NCBI GenBank assembly: GCA_029780675.1
Contig: JAKOYE010000063.1
Span: 1 to 47,192 of the forward strand
Reading direction: 5' to 3'
From: Actinomycetes bacterium
GTDB taxonomy: Bacteria > Actinomycetota > Actinomycetes > Mycobacteriales > Mycobacteriaceae
Length of the DNA: 47,192 nt
The notes beneath the pieces are model-generated. The model did no database searches. It saw only the letters and a list, made by a program, of their open reading frames with translations, and was not told the DNA's origin. Shown one piece after another: positions 19,920 to 28,171 of this stretch. The position numbers and the translations under genes were made by a program. Within the stretch, counting starts at the first letter, position 1; each line of letters starts with the position of its first letter.

Positions 19920-21083
19920 CTACCGTGTTACCCCCGTGACGCAAGTGTCGGGGCCAGCCGTGTCGACCACGTTCAGCGACGAGCGAACGGCGGTTCGAGC
20001 TGCCGGGTGCAGGGCCACAGCCTGGGACTTGACCGCAAACCACACCTGGTCACCGACGGCCAGTCGCAGTTCCGCGACGGCCCCTGCGGTGACATCGGCG
20101 GCAAGTCCCGGACCCCCGCCCCGACCGGGTTCGAGGCGTATCCGCACACCGGTTCCGGTCCCCTCGATGGCCGATACCAGCCCCGCCACCACGTTGCGCG
20201 GGCTGCCGTGCGGCTTCGCCGGGAACACCGCGACCGCCACCGGGCTGAAGACCGCGACCACGTCCTGACCGACGCTCAGCGGCTCGGTTGATATCCCCCG
20301 CCAATCCGAACCGGTCCCGCTGGTCAGCACACCCGGTTCCCGCAGCACGCCCCGGACCACGTTGACTCCCGCGATCCGGGCACCGAATCGGCTGCGCGGC
20401 GCCGCCAGCACCTCGGCTGTCGCGCCCTCCTCGGCCGTTCTGCCGTCCTCCAACACCAGCACCCGGTCGGCGAGTTCGAGGACGTCGGACAGGTCGTGGG
20501 TGATCAGCATGACGGCCCGGTCGGAGTTGGAGATCACCCGCCGCAGAACCGTCCGGACCGTTGCCGCAGCCGCCACGTCCAACCCGGCAAGAGGTTCGTC
20601 GAGGATCAGCACCTCGGGTTCGACGGCCAGCGCCCGGGCAATCGCCACCCGTTGAGCCTGGCCGCCGGACAGTTCCCGGGGACGGCGGCCCGCGAGATCC
20701 GCCACCCCGACCTCACCCAGCCAGTGCCTGGCCGCGGCCATCGCCGCCCGGCGGCCCCGCCGCGGACGGGCACCGAAGCGAAGCCCGAACATGACGTTCT
20801 CCGCGACGCCGAGATGCGGGAACAACATCGGGTTCTGCAGCAACACTCCGACCCGGCGGACATGCACCGGCACGGCCACCCCGGCCTCGGTGTCGGTCAC
20901 GGTACGGGCGCCGACCCGCACCACCGCGTGATCGGCACCGAGAAGCCCGGCCACGACGGCGGCCACCGAGGACTTTCCCGCGCCGTTCGGGCCGAGAACG
21001 GCGAGCACTCCGCCCGCCGGGACGGTGAACGCGACGTCGACGCCGCGCCCCTCGATCCGCACGGCGACATGAAGATCAGACAT
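19920..21083 (-). CDS. modC: Molybdate ABC transporter ATPase with TOBE domain
   Basis: A 387-residue ATPase. Walker A is G-P-N-G-A-G-K-S, the signature is L-S-G-G-Q-A-Q-R, Walker B is L-I-L-D-E-P-L, and the switch His is in L-I-T-H-D-L. After about residue 235 comes a regulatory region with two G-x-V-S-A-I/V-type strands expected of the TOBE/MOP fold, which binds the oxyanion and tunes transport. The ATG at 21083 lies inside the end of modB (8-base overlap), showing translational coupling with the permease. It would power molybdate (or tungstate) import for molybdopterin enzymes. The partner binding protein ModA is not encoded beside it. Confidence 0.9.
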   Translation of the reverse strand: MSDLHVAVRIEGRGVDVAFTVPAGGVLAVLGPNGAGKSSVAAVVAGLLGADHAVVRVGARTVTDTEAGVAVPVHVRRVGVLLQNPMLFPHLGVAENVMFGLRFGARPRRGRRAAMAAARHWLGEVGVADLAGRRPRELSGGQAQRVAIARALAVEPEVLILDEPLAGLDVAAAATVRTVLRRVISNSDRAVMLITHDLSDVLELADRVLVLEDGRTAEEGATAEVLAAPRSRFGARIAGVNVVRGVLREPGVLTSGTGSDWRGISTEPLSVGQDVVAVFSPVAVAVFPAKPHGSPRNVVAGLVSAIEGTGTGVRIRLEPGRGGGPGLAADVTAGAVAELRLAVGDQVWFAVKSQAVALHPAARTAVRSSLNVVDTAGPDTCVTGVTR

Positions 21084-21882
21084 CGGAACTCCACCCTGCC
21101 AGTCGCCGCGCACCAATCGCGGCCACCACCGCGACCGCCACCGCGACCAACAGGACCGACAGGGCGACGGCGGCCTGCGGATCGCCTTCGCGCTGCAGAT
21201 AGATCTCCAACGGCAGGGTGCGGGTCACCCCTTGGCGGGATCCGGCGAAGGTGAGTGTGGCGCCGAACTCCCCGAGAGCGCGGGCGAAGGCCAGGACCGC
21301 CCCCGCGATCAGCCCCGGACGAATCAGCGGCAGGCTCACCCGCCACCACACCGTGGTCGGCCGCGCACCCAGCGTCGCGGCCACGCCGTCGTATCCGGCG
21401 CCCGCGCTGCGCACTGCACCCTCCAGGGCGATCACCAGAAACGGCAGCGACACGAATGTCTGCGCCAGCACGACGGCGGTGGTGGTGAACGCGATCCGAA
21501 TGCCCGCCGCCTCCAGGTAATGGCCCAGCAGACCGACCCGGCCGAATGCGTAGAGCAACGCCAGGCCACCCACCACCGGGGGTAGGACAAGGGGCACCAG
21601 GATCAGCGGCCGCAGCAGCCTGCCGACCCGCTCGCCCCCGCGGGCGAGCACCACCGCCAGTGGCACCCCCAACACCAGGCACAGCACGGTGCTGGCGCCG
21701 GCAGTCCGCACGCTGAGCGCCAACGCCGCACGCGACTCCGGACTGCTGACCAACTCGGTGAACCGAGACCAGTCCACCTCAAGCGCCAGCGCCACCAGCG
21801 GCAACAGCAGCAGCCCCAGCGCCACCACCGCGGGCACGTACACCCAGCGCGGCAGGGGCACCCCCGCCACTCCCGGCTTCAT
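21076..21882 (-). CDS. modB: Molybdate ABC transporter permease
   Basis: A 268-residue permease with about six membrane segments. The EAA-type loop for docking the ATPase appears as [20 protein letters not shown]. Other typical ModB stretches are [14 protein letters not shown] and R-A-L-G-E-F-G-A-T. It forms the channel with ModC. It is the first gene of its operon: a -10-like TAGGCT lies 8 bases upstream of the ATG, and the divergent oxidoreductase gene begins 95 bases away. No modA lies upstream, unlike in M. tuberculosis, where modA precedes modB. The ATG lacks a clear Shine-Dalgarno. Confidence 0.9.
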   Translation of the reverse strand: MKPGVAGVPLPRWVYVPAVVALGLLLLPLVALALEVDWSRFTELVSSPESRAALALSVRTAGASTVLCLVLGVPLAVVLARGGERVGRLLRPLILVPLVLPPVVGGLALLYAFGRVGLLGHYLEAAGIRIAFTTTAVVLAQTFVSLPFLVIALEGAVRSAGAGYDGVAATLGARPTTVWWRVSLPLIRPGLIAGAVLAFARALGEFGATLTFAGSRQGVTRTLPLEIYLQREGDPQAAVALSVLLVAVAVAVVAAIGARRLAGWSSDV

Positions 21883-21890
21883 GCAGAGGG

Positions 21891-21907
21891 AGCCTAAACG
21901 GACTAAA
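21891..21907 (-). promoter_or_regulatory. Promoter of the modB operon with short direct repeat
   Basis: On the minus strand TAGGCT (21896-21891) is a TANNNT -10 box that would place transcription within two or three bases of the modB ATG. It is part of a direct repeat, TTTAGTCCG followed by TTTAGG, with a 9-base period. The repeat could be a regulator contact site, but no known motif is recognised. Confidence 0.4.
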
Positions 21908-21965
21908 TGGAGAAGGAGCCCGGGCCGCCACGAATGTGGCGCACCACCAGCTACCGCAGGGGATC

Positions 21966-21971
21966 TACTGT
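21966..21971 (+). promoter_or_regulatory. -10 box for a leaderless oxidoreductase transcript
   Basis: TACTGT lies 6 bases before the ATG at 21978 and there is no Shine-Dalgarno, the pattern of a leaderless mycobacterial mRNA. It supports this start over an upstream in-frame ATG at 21936. Confidence 0.5.
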
Positions 21972-21977
21972 CGAGCG

Positions 21978-22895
21978 ATGACGATCCGGTTGGCTCTGCA
22001 GATTCCCAACTTCTCCTACGGCACGACGGTCGCCGACCTGTTTCCCACGGTGCTGGCGCAGGCCCGGGAGGCCGAAGAGGCAGGATTCGACGCCGTCTTC
22101 CTGATGGACCACTTCTATCAGCTGCCCATGCTCGGTGCCCCCGACGAACCGATGCTGGAGGCCTACACCGCGCTGGGCGCGTTGGCCACCGCGACCGAAC
22201 GGGTCCTGCTCGGCACCCTGGTCACCGGCAACACGTATCGCAATCCGGCGCTGCTGGCCAAGATCATCACCACCCTCGACGTGGTGAGCGCGGGCCGGGC
22301 CGTGCTCGGTGTGGGTACCGGCTGGTTCGAACTCGAGCACGAGCAACTCGGCTTCGAGTTCGGCACGTTCACCGAGCGGTTCGCCAAACTGGAAGAGGCG
22401 CTGCAGATCGTCCTGCCGATGCTCGCCGGGGAGCGGGTGAGCTACACCGGCGATTTCTACCGCACCAGCGATGCCGTGGCGGTTCCGCGCTATCGGGACC
22501 ACATTCCGCTGATGATCGGCGGAAGCGGCGAGAAGAAGACCTTCGGCCTCGCCGCGCGCTACTTCGACCACCTCAACGTGATCGCGGCGTTCGACGAACT
22601 GCCCGGAAAGGTCGACGCAGTGAAACGCCGCTGCGACGAAGCGGACCGTGACCCCGCCACGCTGGAGACCAGCGTGTTGCTGACCGTGATCCCCGACCCC
22701 GCCTTCAGCGACGATTTGGTGCCACCGGCGATGCGCGGGCGGATGGCGGTCGGGAGCCCGGACCGGATCGCCGAGACCATCCGGGCCAACGTGATCGACG
22801 TCGGCATCGGCGGCGTTGTGGTCAATCTGCCCGCCTATCGGCCGGGCTCGATCACCGCAATCGGCGAGGCACTCCGGTCGGTGGTCGGCGCGTGA
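21978..22895 (+). CDS. LLM-class F420-dependent oxidoreductase
   Basis: A 305-residue luciferase-like monooxygenase-fold protein resembling Rv1855c. The barrel starts [11 protein letters not shown], followed by [14 protein letters not shown]. The core [15 protein letters not shown] and the loop G-T-G-W-F-E-L-E-H are typical of mycobacterial F420H2-binding members, with the conserved T-L-D-V-V-S-A-G-R motif between them. It probably uses reduced F420 for hydride transfer to an unknown substrate. It stands alone upstream of ndh with a 75-base gap. Confidence 0.85.
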   Translation: MTIRLALQIPNFSYGTTVADLFPTVLAQAREAEEAGFDAVFLMDHFYQLPMLGAPDEPMLEAYTALGALATATERVLLGTLVTGNTYRNPALLAKIITTLDVVSAGRAVLGVGTGWFELEHEQLGFEFGTFTERFAKLEEALQIVLPMLAGERVSYTGDFYRTSDAVAVPRYRDHIPLMIGGSGEKKTFGLAARYFDHLNVIAAFDELPGKVDAVKRRCDEADRDPATLETSVLLTVIPDPAFSDDLVPPAMRGRMAVGSPDRIAETIRANVIDVGIGGVVVNLPAYRPGSITAIGEALRSVVGA

Positions 22896-22970
22896 CACCC
22901 GGCGCGCATCGGAGCGCCGCGACGGCTAACGTAGACGCAGATCTGTGGGGCGACCAAACCAGGAGCGAAG

Positions 22971-24344
22971 ATGACCCATCCCGGAGCCACTCCTTCGGAT
23001 AAGCACAAGGTCGTCATCATCGGCTCGGGTTTCGGCGGGCTGAGCGCCGCCAAGAAGCTCAAACGAGCCGACGTCGACATCAAAATGATCGCCAAAACGA
23101 CCCACCACCTGTTTCAGCCGCTGCTCTATCAGGTGGCCACCGGCATCATCTCCGAGGGCGAGATCGCACCGCTGACCCGGGTGATTCTGCGGAAGCAGAA
23201 GAACTGCCAGGTTCTCCTCGGTGAGGTCACACATGTCGACCTGACGAAGAAGACCGTGGACTCGGTGCTGCTGGGACACACCTACCGCACCCCCTACGAC
23301 ACCCTGATCGTCGCCGCCGGCGCTGGTCAGTCGTACTTCGGCAACGACCACTTCGCCGAGTGGGCGCCCGGGATGAAGACCATCGACGACGCACTGGAAC
23401 TTCGCGGCCGGATTCTCGGCGCGTTCGAGCAGGCGGAGCGCTCCAGCGATCCGGTGCGCCGGGCCAAGCTGCTCACCTTCGTCGTCGTCGGAGCCGGGCC
23501 GACCGGTGTGGAGATGGCCGGGCAGATCGCCGAATTGGCCGATCACACCCTCAAGGGCGCGTTCCGGCACATCGACTCCACCAAGGCCCGCGTCATTCTC
23601 CTCGACGCCGCTCCGGCCGTGCTGCCGCCGATGGGCGAGAAACTGGGCCGCAAGGCCGCCGCCCGCCTGGAAAAGCTCGGGGTGGAGATCCAGCTCAGCG
23701 CGATGGTCACCGACGTCGACCGCAACGGCATCACGGTCAAGCGCAGCGACGGCACCATCGAACGCATCGAGTGCGCCACCAAGGTGTGGTCGGCCGGGGT
23801 CGCCGCCAGCCCGCTCGGGAAGATCATCGCCGACCAATCCGGCGCCGAAATCGATCGGGCGGGTCGCGTCAAGGTGCTCCCGGACCTGACCGTGCCCGGT
23901 CACCCCAACGTCTTCGTCGTCGGTGATCTGGCGTTCGTCGACGGGGTTCCCGGCCAGGCTCAGGGAGCCATCCAGGGCGCCCGCTATGCGGCCAACCTGA
24001 TCAAGGCCGAGCTGAAGGGCGCCGACCCCGCGGCGCGTGAGCCGTTCGAGTACTTCGACAAAGGTTCGATGGCCACCGTGTCGCGGTACTCCGCGGTCGC
24101 CAAGGTGGGGCCGCTGGAGTTCAGCGGGTTCATCGCCTGGCTGGCGTGGTTGTTCCTGCACCTGATCTATCTGGTCGGCTTCCGCGCACGGCTGACGACC
24201 GCCCTCTCCTGGATCGGCACCTTCATCGGCAGCCAGCGCGGCCAGCTGACCATCACCGAGCAACAGGCGTACGCCAGGACCCGGATCGAGCAACTCGAGG
24301 AGATCGCCGCGGCGGTCGAAGAGTCGGAGATTCAGGCGTCCTGA
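22971..24344 (+). CDS. ndh: Type II NADH dehydrogenase
   Basis: A 457-residue non-proton-pumping NADH:menaquinone oxidoreductase. The FAD-binding motif is V-V-I-I-G-S-G-F-G-G-L near the N-terminus. The NADH-binding motif is V-V-V-G-A-G-P-T-G-V-E-M-A. The quinone-site region includes G-Q-A-Q-G-A-I-Q-G-A. A C-terminal hydrophobic and amphipathic stretch (F-I-A-W-L-A-W-L-F-L-H-L-I-Y-L) anchors it to the membrane. It is positioned like Rv1854c. The ATG follows AGGAG with six bases between, and TAACGT about 40 bases upstream is a possible -10. Downstream, the M. tuberculosis urease operon is not present. Confidence 0.95.
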   Translation: MTHPGATPSDKHKVVIIGSGFGGLSAAKKLKRADVDIKMIAKTTHHLFQPLLYQVATGIISEGEIAPLTRVILRKQKNCQVLLGEVTHVDLTKKTVDSVLLGHTYRTPYDTLIVAAGAGQSYFGNDHFAEWAPGMKTIDDALELRGRILGAFEQAERSSDPVRRAKLLTFVVVGAGPTGVEMAGQIAELADHTLKGAFRHIDSTKARVILLDAAPAVLPPMGEKLGRKAAARLEKLGVEIQLSAMVTDVDRNGITVKRSDGTIERIECATKVWSAGVAASPLGKIIADQSGAEIDRAGRVKVLPDLTVPGHPNVFVVGDLAFVDGVPGQAQGAIQGARYAANLIKAELKGADPAAREPFEYFDKGSMATVSRYSAVAKVGPLEFSGFIAWLAWLFLHLIYLVGFRARLTTALSWIGTFIGSQRGQLTITEQQAYARTRIEQLEEIAAAVEESEIQAS

Positions 24345-24362
24345 CCGAGGTCCCGGCTGGCC

Positions 24363-24368
24363 TAGCAT
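24363..24368 (+). promoter_or_regulatory. -10 box before the haem-binding protein gene
   Basis: TAGCAT lies 7 bases before ATG 24376. This is consistent with a leaderless message starting at that codon and argues against the in-frame ATG 24367 embedded in the box. Confidence 0.4.
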
Positions 24369-24375
24369 GGCAACC

Positions 24376-24753
24376 ATGACGAGCAAGGGCCGATCGGGTG
24401 CGCTGCGGACGCTGGCGGCGGTGGTGGGCGTCGGAGCCACGCTGGTGGTGGGTTCCGCTGAGGCTGTCGCTGACGAGCTTCCGCCCGGTTGCACCACCGC
24501 GGATATGACCGGTGTGATGTCCGGAGTGGCCGCCGCGACGGCGGTCTATTTGTTCGGCCATCCCGACGTCAACGACTTCTTCACCGGCCTGCAGGGTCTG
24601 CCCAAAACCGAGGTCCGCGACCGCACGGAGGCCTACCTGGCCGAAAACCCGGGGGTTCGGGCTGACCTCGAAGGCATCCGGGCTCCGTCGCGGGACTTCC
24701 GGGACCGTTGCGGACTTCCGCAGCGCGCCCTGATCCTGGCCGACAGCCTGTAG
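24376..24753 (+). CDS. Secreted haem-binding (haemophore-like) protein
   Basis: A 125-residue small secreted protein of the mycobacterial haem-binding (MHB, Rv0203-like) type. A signal peptide of about 33 residues ends A-V-A before D-E-L-P-P-G. The mature part has the family pattern: one Cys near its start (P-G-C-T-T-A-D-M), A-A-A-T-A-V-Y-L-F-G-H-P-D-V-N-D-F-F-T, Y-L-A-E-N-P-G-V-R and a second Cys near the end (F-R-D-R-C-G). The two cysteines should form a disulfide. Members are implicated in haem capture for MmpL3/MmpL11 uptake. It sits alone between ndh and a histidine kinase, 19 bases before the latter. Confidence 0.78.
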   Translation: MTSKGRSGALRTLAAVVGVGATLVVGSAEAVADELPPGCTTADMTGVMSGVAAATAVYLFGHPDVNDFFTGLQGLPKTEVRDRTEAYLAENPGVRADLEGIRAPSRDFRDRCGLPQRALILADSL

Positions 24754-24772
24754 CCGGTCACCTCTGACGTCG

Positions 24773-26146
24773 ATGGTCAAACCCGATGAGCTGGTGTACC
24801 GGCTCCTGCAGCGGCTGCCCACCCGGATGCTGTCCCTGCGCAGCATCGTGACCTTCGCTGCCTTCGCCGTGGTGGTGCTGGTCCTGACCCTGGGCACGTG
24901 GGTGTGGGTGGGGGTCACCAACGACCAATACAGCCAGTTGGACCGCCGCCTCGACTCGGTGAGCAGTCTCGGCGACTTCAGCACCCTGCTGTCCAGCCAG
25001 CCCGGCGAAGGCTCCCCCAGCCCGGACGGCAACCTCGCACGCACCGTGCGGATCGGCGCCATGGAGATGTCGGCGCCCGACGGGGTCGTGCTGCCGCGAC
25101 TGTCCGACGGCTACGCCAACACCACCATCGACGGGGTGGAGTACCGGGTGCGGACGTTCTCGGTGGGCGCCGCCTCGATAGCGCTCGGAGCGCCGTTGGC
25201 CGAAACCCAACGCCGGATCGCCGAACTGCACTGGCGGGTGGTCTTCATCTGCGGCGGGGTCATCATCGGCACGGTGGTGGTCGGCTGGTTCATCTCGATC
25301 ATCATGATCGACCCGTTCCGACTACTGGCCCAACAGGCCCGGGCCATCAACGCACAGTCCAAACCCGAGGAAGTCCAGGTGCGCGGGGTCAGCGAGGCCG
25401 TCGAGATCGGCGAGGCCGTGGAGGGAATGCTGGCCCGGATCGGCAACGAACAAGCCAGGACCAGAGCCGCGCTGGAAGCGGCGCGCGACTTCGCCGCCGT
25501 CGCCTCCCATGAACTGCGAACCCCGCTGACCGCGATGCGCACCAACCTCGAAGTGCTCTCCACCCTCGACCTCGGTGACGAACAACGCAAAGAGGTCATC
25601 GGTGACACCATGCGCACCCAGAGTCGCATCGAGGCCACCCTCACCGCACTGGAGCGCCTGGCCCAGGGCCAACTGACCACCGCGGACGATTTCGAGCCCT
25701 TCGACATCACCGAGATGCTGGACCGGGCCGCCCACGACGCCGAACGCACCTATCCCGGCCTGCGGGTCGCGCTGATTCCCTCACCCGCCGTGCTGATGGT
25801 GGGACTACCGGTCGGACTGCGATTGGTGATCGACAACGCCATCGCCAACGCGGTCAAGCACGGCGCCGCCACCGAGGTGCAACTGGCGGTCAGCAGCCTG
25901 GACGACGTGGTCGATGTGACCGTCGACGACAACGGCAAGGGTGTGCCCGAGGCGGAGCGTTCCCGGGTTTTCGAACGCTTCTCCCGGGGTTCCACGGCAT
26001 CGCACTCAGGCTCCGGGCTGGGCTTGGCACTTGTCGCCCAGCAGGCCGAACTGCACGGTGGCACAGCGTCATTGAGCACCAGCCCGCTTGGCGGCGCCCG
26101 CCTGGAAATCCGGCTGGCCCGACGGACCGGGCCACACCGGGACTGA
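24773..26146 (+). CDS. PrrB-like sensor histidine kinase, no adjacent response regulator
   Basis: A 457-residue membrane kinase. Order: short cytoplasmic tail, TM1 (about 25-48), periplasmic sensor (about 49-155), TM2 (about 158-182), HAMP, dimerisation/phosphoacceptor helix with His246 in S-H-E-L-R-T-P-L, and an ATPase domain with N-box D-N-A-I-A-N-A-V-K-H, G1 D-D-N-G-K-G-V-P and G2 G-S-G-L-G-L-A-L. The stretch from H-E-L-R-T-P-L-T-A-M-R-T-N to E-R-L-A-Q-G closely matches my memory of M. tuberculosis PrrB. PrrB is normally encoded right after prrA, but no response regulator is nearby. It is therefore either a duplicated orphan kinase or a partner of a distant regulator. It converges on the thioesterase gene. 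Confidence 0.88.
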   Translation: MVKPDELVYRLLQRLPTRMLSLRSIVTFAAFAVVVLVLTLGTWVWVGVTNDQYSQLDRRLDSVSSLGDFSTLLSSQPGEGSPSPDGNLARTVRIGAMEMSAPDGVVLPRLSDGYANTTIDGVEYRVRTFSVGAASIALGAPLAETQRRIAELHWRVVFICGGVIIGTVVVGWFISIIMIDPFRLLAQQARAINAQSKPEEVQVRGVSEAVEIGEAVEGMLARIGNEQARTRAALEAARDFAAVASHELRTPLTAMRTNLEVLSTLDLGDEQRKEVIGDTMRTQSRIEATLTALERLAQGQLTTADDFEPFDITEMLDRAAHDAERTYPGLRVALIPSPAVLMVGLPVGLRLVIDNAIANAVKHGAATEVQLAVSSLDDVVDVTVDDNGKGVPEAERSRVFERFSRGSTASHSGSGLGLALVAQQAELHGGTASLSTSPLGGARLEIRLARRTGPHRD

Positions 26147-26154
26147 GCCGGAGG

Positions 26155-26556
26155 TTATTCGCGCTCGGGAAGGTTCTGCAACCGAACCTGTCCGCGGGCG
26201 ATGAGCCGATCGGCCTCATCGCGGATGCTGACCTGCCATAGCTGCTGCAGCCGGCCGCGGTGCACCGGTTCGGACACCCCGTAGACAGTGCCCTCGGTCA
26301 CGGCACGCAGAAAATCGGTGCTGTTGTTGACCCCGACGACATTCCCGCCGCCGTTGGCCGACAACCACAGGAATGCCGACACCGAGGACATCGACTCGAC
26401 CACCGCGCACCACACCCCGCCGTGAACGATGCCCGCCGGCTGATGAAGGGCGGGGGTCACCGTCAACTGTGCCGTGACGCCGTCGGTCGTCAGTCCGGTG
26501 TAGGTCAGGCCGATGCCGACGTCGAACGGCGCGGGAGGCAGGTCCTTCGGGTGCAC
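26155..26556 (-). CDS. PaaI-type hotdog thioesterase
   Basis: A 133-residue hotdog-fold protein, in the position of Rv1847. The active-site motif G-I-V-H-G-G-V-W-C-A-V-V-E-S carries the His-Gly-Gly and the acidic residue on the long helix. The strand N-N-S-T-D-F-L-R-A-V contains the usual Asn/Asp loop. It probably hydrolyses an acyl-CoA thioester in the cytoplasm and works as a tetramer. GTG 26556 is chosen because TAGGA lies just upstream; the open frame continues another 38 codons into Arg/Gly-rich, non-conserved sequence. It is divergent from blaI across 170 bases. Confidence 0.8.
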   Translation of the reverse strand: MHPKDLPPAPFDVGIGLTYTGLTTDGVTAQLTVTPALHQPAGIVHGGVWCAVVESMSSVSAFLWLSANGGGNVVGVNNSTDFLRAVTEGTVYGVSEPVHRGRLQQLWQVSIRDEADRLIARGQVRLQNLPERE

Positions 26557-26694
26557 GGTTCCTAGGTGTACACCGCGGGTTCGCCCACGCCCGCGCCGGG
26601 TACCCGGTGGCCCGGGACACCCGCTCGCGGCAGCGCCGGCCGGCCGGTGTGTTCGCTGTGCGCATGACATACGACCCGGAGTAGTAAACGCGAG

Positions 26695-26700
26695 TACCCT
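26695..26700 (+). promoter_or_regulatory. -10 box of the blaI operon
   Basis: TACCCT lies about 26 bases before the blaI start, giving a short leader that includes GGGGAG. Just upstream, GTAGTAAACGCGAGTAC holds GTA...TAC ends that could be part of an autoregulatory BlaI site, but the symmetry is weak. Confidence 0.35.
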
Positions 26701-26726
26701 GACTTTTTGGGGAGATGGATTTTGAT

Positions 26727-27116
26727 ATGGCCAAAATGAATCGTCTCGGGGACCTCGAGCGGTCGGTGATGGATCATCTGTGGGACGCCGATGAACCGCA
26801 AACCGTCCGTCAGGTGCACGACGCGCTCAGCGCGTACCGCGAGCTGGCCTACACCACCGTCATGACGGTGTTGCAGAGGTTGGCCCGCAAGGGCTTGGTG
26901 GCCCAACTCCGCGACGACCGCGCGCACCGGTACGCGCCGGTGGACAGCCGCGACGAACTGGTCGCCGGGTTGATGGTCGACGCCCTAGACCAGGCCGCCA
27001 ACCCCGGTGGACGCCGGGCGGCGCTGATGCACTTCGTCGAGCGGGTCGGAACCGATGAGGCTGACACACTGCGCCAGGCCCTGGCCGAACTGGACGCCAG
27101 ACAGCACCCGCGGTGA
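26727..27116 (+). CDS. blaI: BlaI/MecI-type penicillinase repressor
   Basis: A 129-residue winged-helix repressor, counterpart of Rv1846c. It starts M-A-K-M-N-R-L-G-D-L-E-R and contains the recognition-helix region L-A-Y-T-T-V-M-T-V-L-Q-R-L-A-R-K-G. The wing is R-D-D-R-A-H-R-Y-A-P-V, and a C-terminal dimerisation helix contains the H-F-V-E-R-V region cleaved or contacted during induction. The ATG at 26715, four codons upstream, directly abuts GGGGAG and so leaves no spacing; ATG 26727 agrees with the M. tuberculosis start. It represses beta-lactamase-type and respiratory genes and is encoded with its M56 protease partner downstream. Confidence 0.9.
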   Translation: MAKMNRLGDLERSVMDHLWDADEPQTVRQVHDALSAYRELAYTTVMTVLQRLARKGLVAQLRDDRAHRYAPVDSRDELVAGLMVDALDQAANPGGRRAALMHFVERVGTDEADTLRQALAELDARQHPR

Positions 27117-27202
27117 GCGGCATGTGCGAACACGACCGTGCCCCCGCGCGGTTGCCGGGATTCGCTGGCGATTCGCCCACCCACTGAGAGACACTGTCAA
27201 GC

Positions 27203-28144
27203 GTGTCCGCCCTGGCCTTCACCGCCCTCGCGTTGCTGCTGGCCGGACCGGTTCCGGCCGTGCTTGCGCGGGCCACATGGCCGCTGCGCGCTCCACGCGC
27301 GGCCGTCGTGCTCTGGCAGGCGATAGCTCTGGCGGCGGTCCTGTCCGCATTCAGCGCCGGACTGGCGGTGGCCGCACAGTTATTCGTGCCCGGAACCGGC
27401 GGGCATCCGGGCACGAGTCCCGCGATGGGGATCGACGCCGGGATCGCCACCCTGGGGTGGCCGTTGTGGCTCGCCGCGGCCCTGGTGCTGACGGCAACCG
27501 TGCTGATCGGGTTCCGACTGATGGCGGCGGTCATGCAGGTCGCGATCGGCACCAGGCGCCGGCGGGCCCGCCACCGCGCCATGGTCGACCTGCTGGGCGA
27601 GTGTCGGCAGAACATGGACGACGTCCGGGTGCTCCGGGTCGCCGAGCCACTCGCCTACTGCCTGCCCGGCATCCGGCGCCGGGTGGTCCTGAGCGCCGGC
27701 GCGATCCAGACCCTCAGCGAGTCCGAGCTGGCCGCAATCCTGCGGCATGAGCGGGCTCACCTCGGCGCCCGCCACGATCTGGTTCTGGAGGCGTTCATCG
27801 CGGTACATACCGCGTTCCCGCGCTTCGTCCGCAGCGGCAGCGCCCTGGGTGCGGTGGCCCTGCTGGTGGAACTCCTCGCCGATGACGCCGCCGTGCGGGC
27901 GACCGGTCGCGGCCCGCTGGCCCGTGCCCTGGTCGCCTGCGCCTCGGCGAAGACCCCGGTCGGCGCGCTGGCCGCCGGCGGGCCGAGCACCGTGCTCCGG
28001 GTGCGACGGCTCGCCGCCCGTCCCAACAGCCGGGCCATCGCGGCGGCGGCGTACCTGGCGGCGGCGGCGATTCTCACCGTGCCGACCGTGGCCGTCGCGG
28101 TTCCCTGGCTGACCGAATTGCACCGGCTGTTCCTCGCACGCTGA
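27203..28144 (+). CDS. BlaR1/MecR1-like M56 membrane metalloprotease
   Basis: A 313-residue membrane protein, counterpart of Rv1845c. Hydrophobic segments lie near 1-20, 35-58, 82-108 and the C-terminus. The zinc-protease motif H-E-R-A-H is at 182-186 in L-R-H-E-R-A-H-L-G-A-R-H-D, followed by the third ligand region E-L-L-A-D-D-A-A-V. Unlike staphylococcal BlaR1 there is no C-terminal penicillin-binding sensor domain, so beta-lactams cannot be sensed directly by this chain. It probably cleaves BlaI in response to another envelope signal. It lies 86 bases after blaI and starts at GTG. Confidence 0.88.
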   Translation: MSALAFTALALLLAGPVPAVLARATWPLRAPRAAVVLWQAIALAAVLSAFSAGLAVAAQLFVPGTGGHPGTSPAMGIDAGIATLGWPLWLAAALVLTATVLIGFRLMAAVMQVAIGTRRRRARHRAMVDLLGECRQNMDDVRVLRVAEPLAYCLPGIRRRVVLSAGAIQTLSESELAAILRHERAHLGARHDLVLEAFIAVHTAFPRFVRSGSALGAVALLVELLADDAAVRATGRGPLARALVACASAKTPVGALAAGGPSTVLRVRRLAARPNSRAIAAAAYLAAAAILTVPTVAVAVPWLTELHRLFLAR

Positions 28145-28171
28145 ACCCACCCGGCCGACCGAAAGGCACAC

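Noticed and set aside
26680..26700. BlaI operator GTAGTA...GAGTAC
   Set aside because: Only the outer GTA/TAC bases are symmetrical; I could not confirm a match to the published BlaI motif, so it is mentioned only within the promoter entry.
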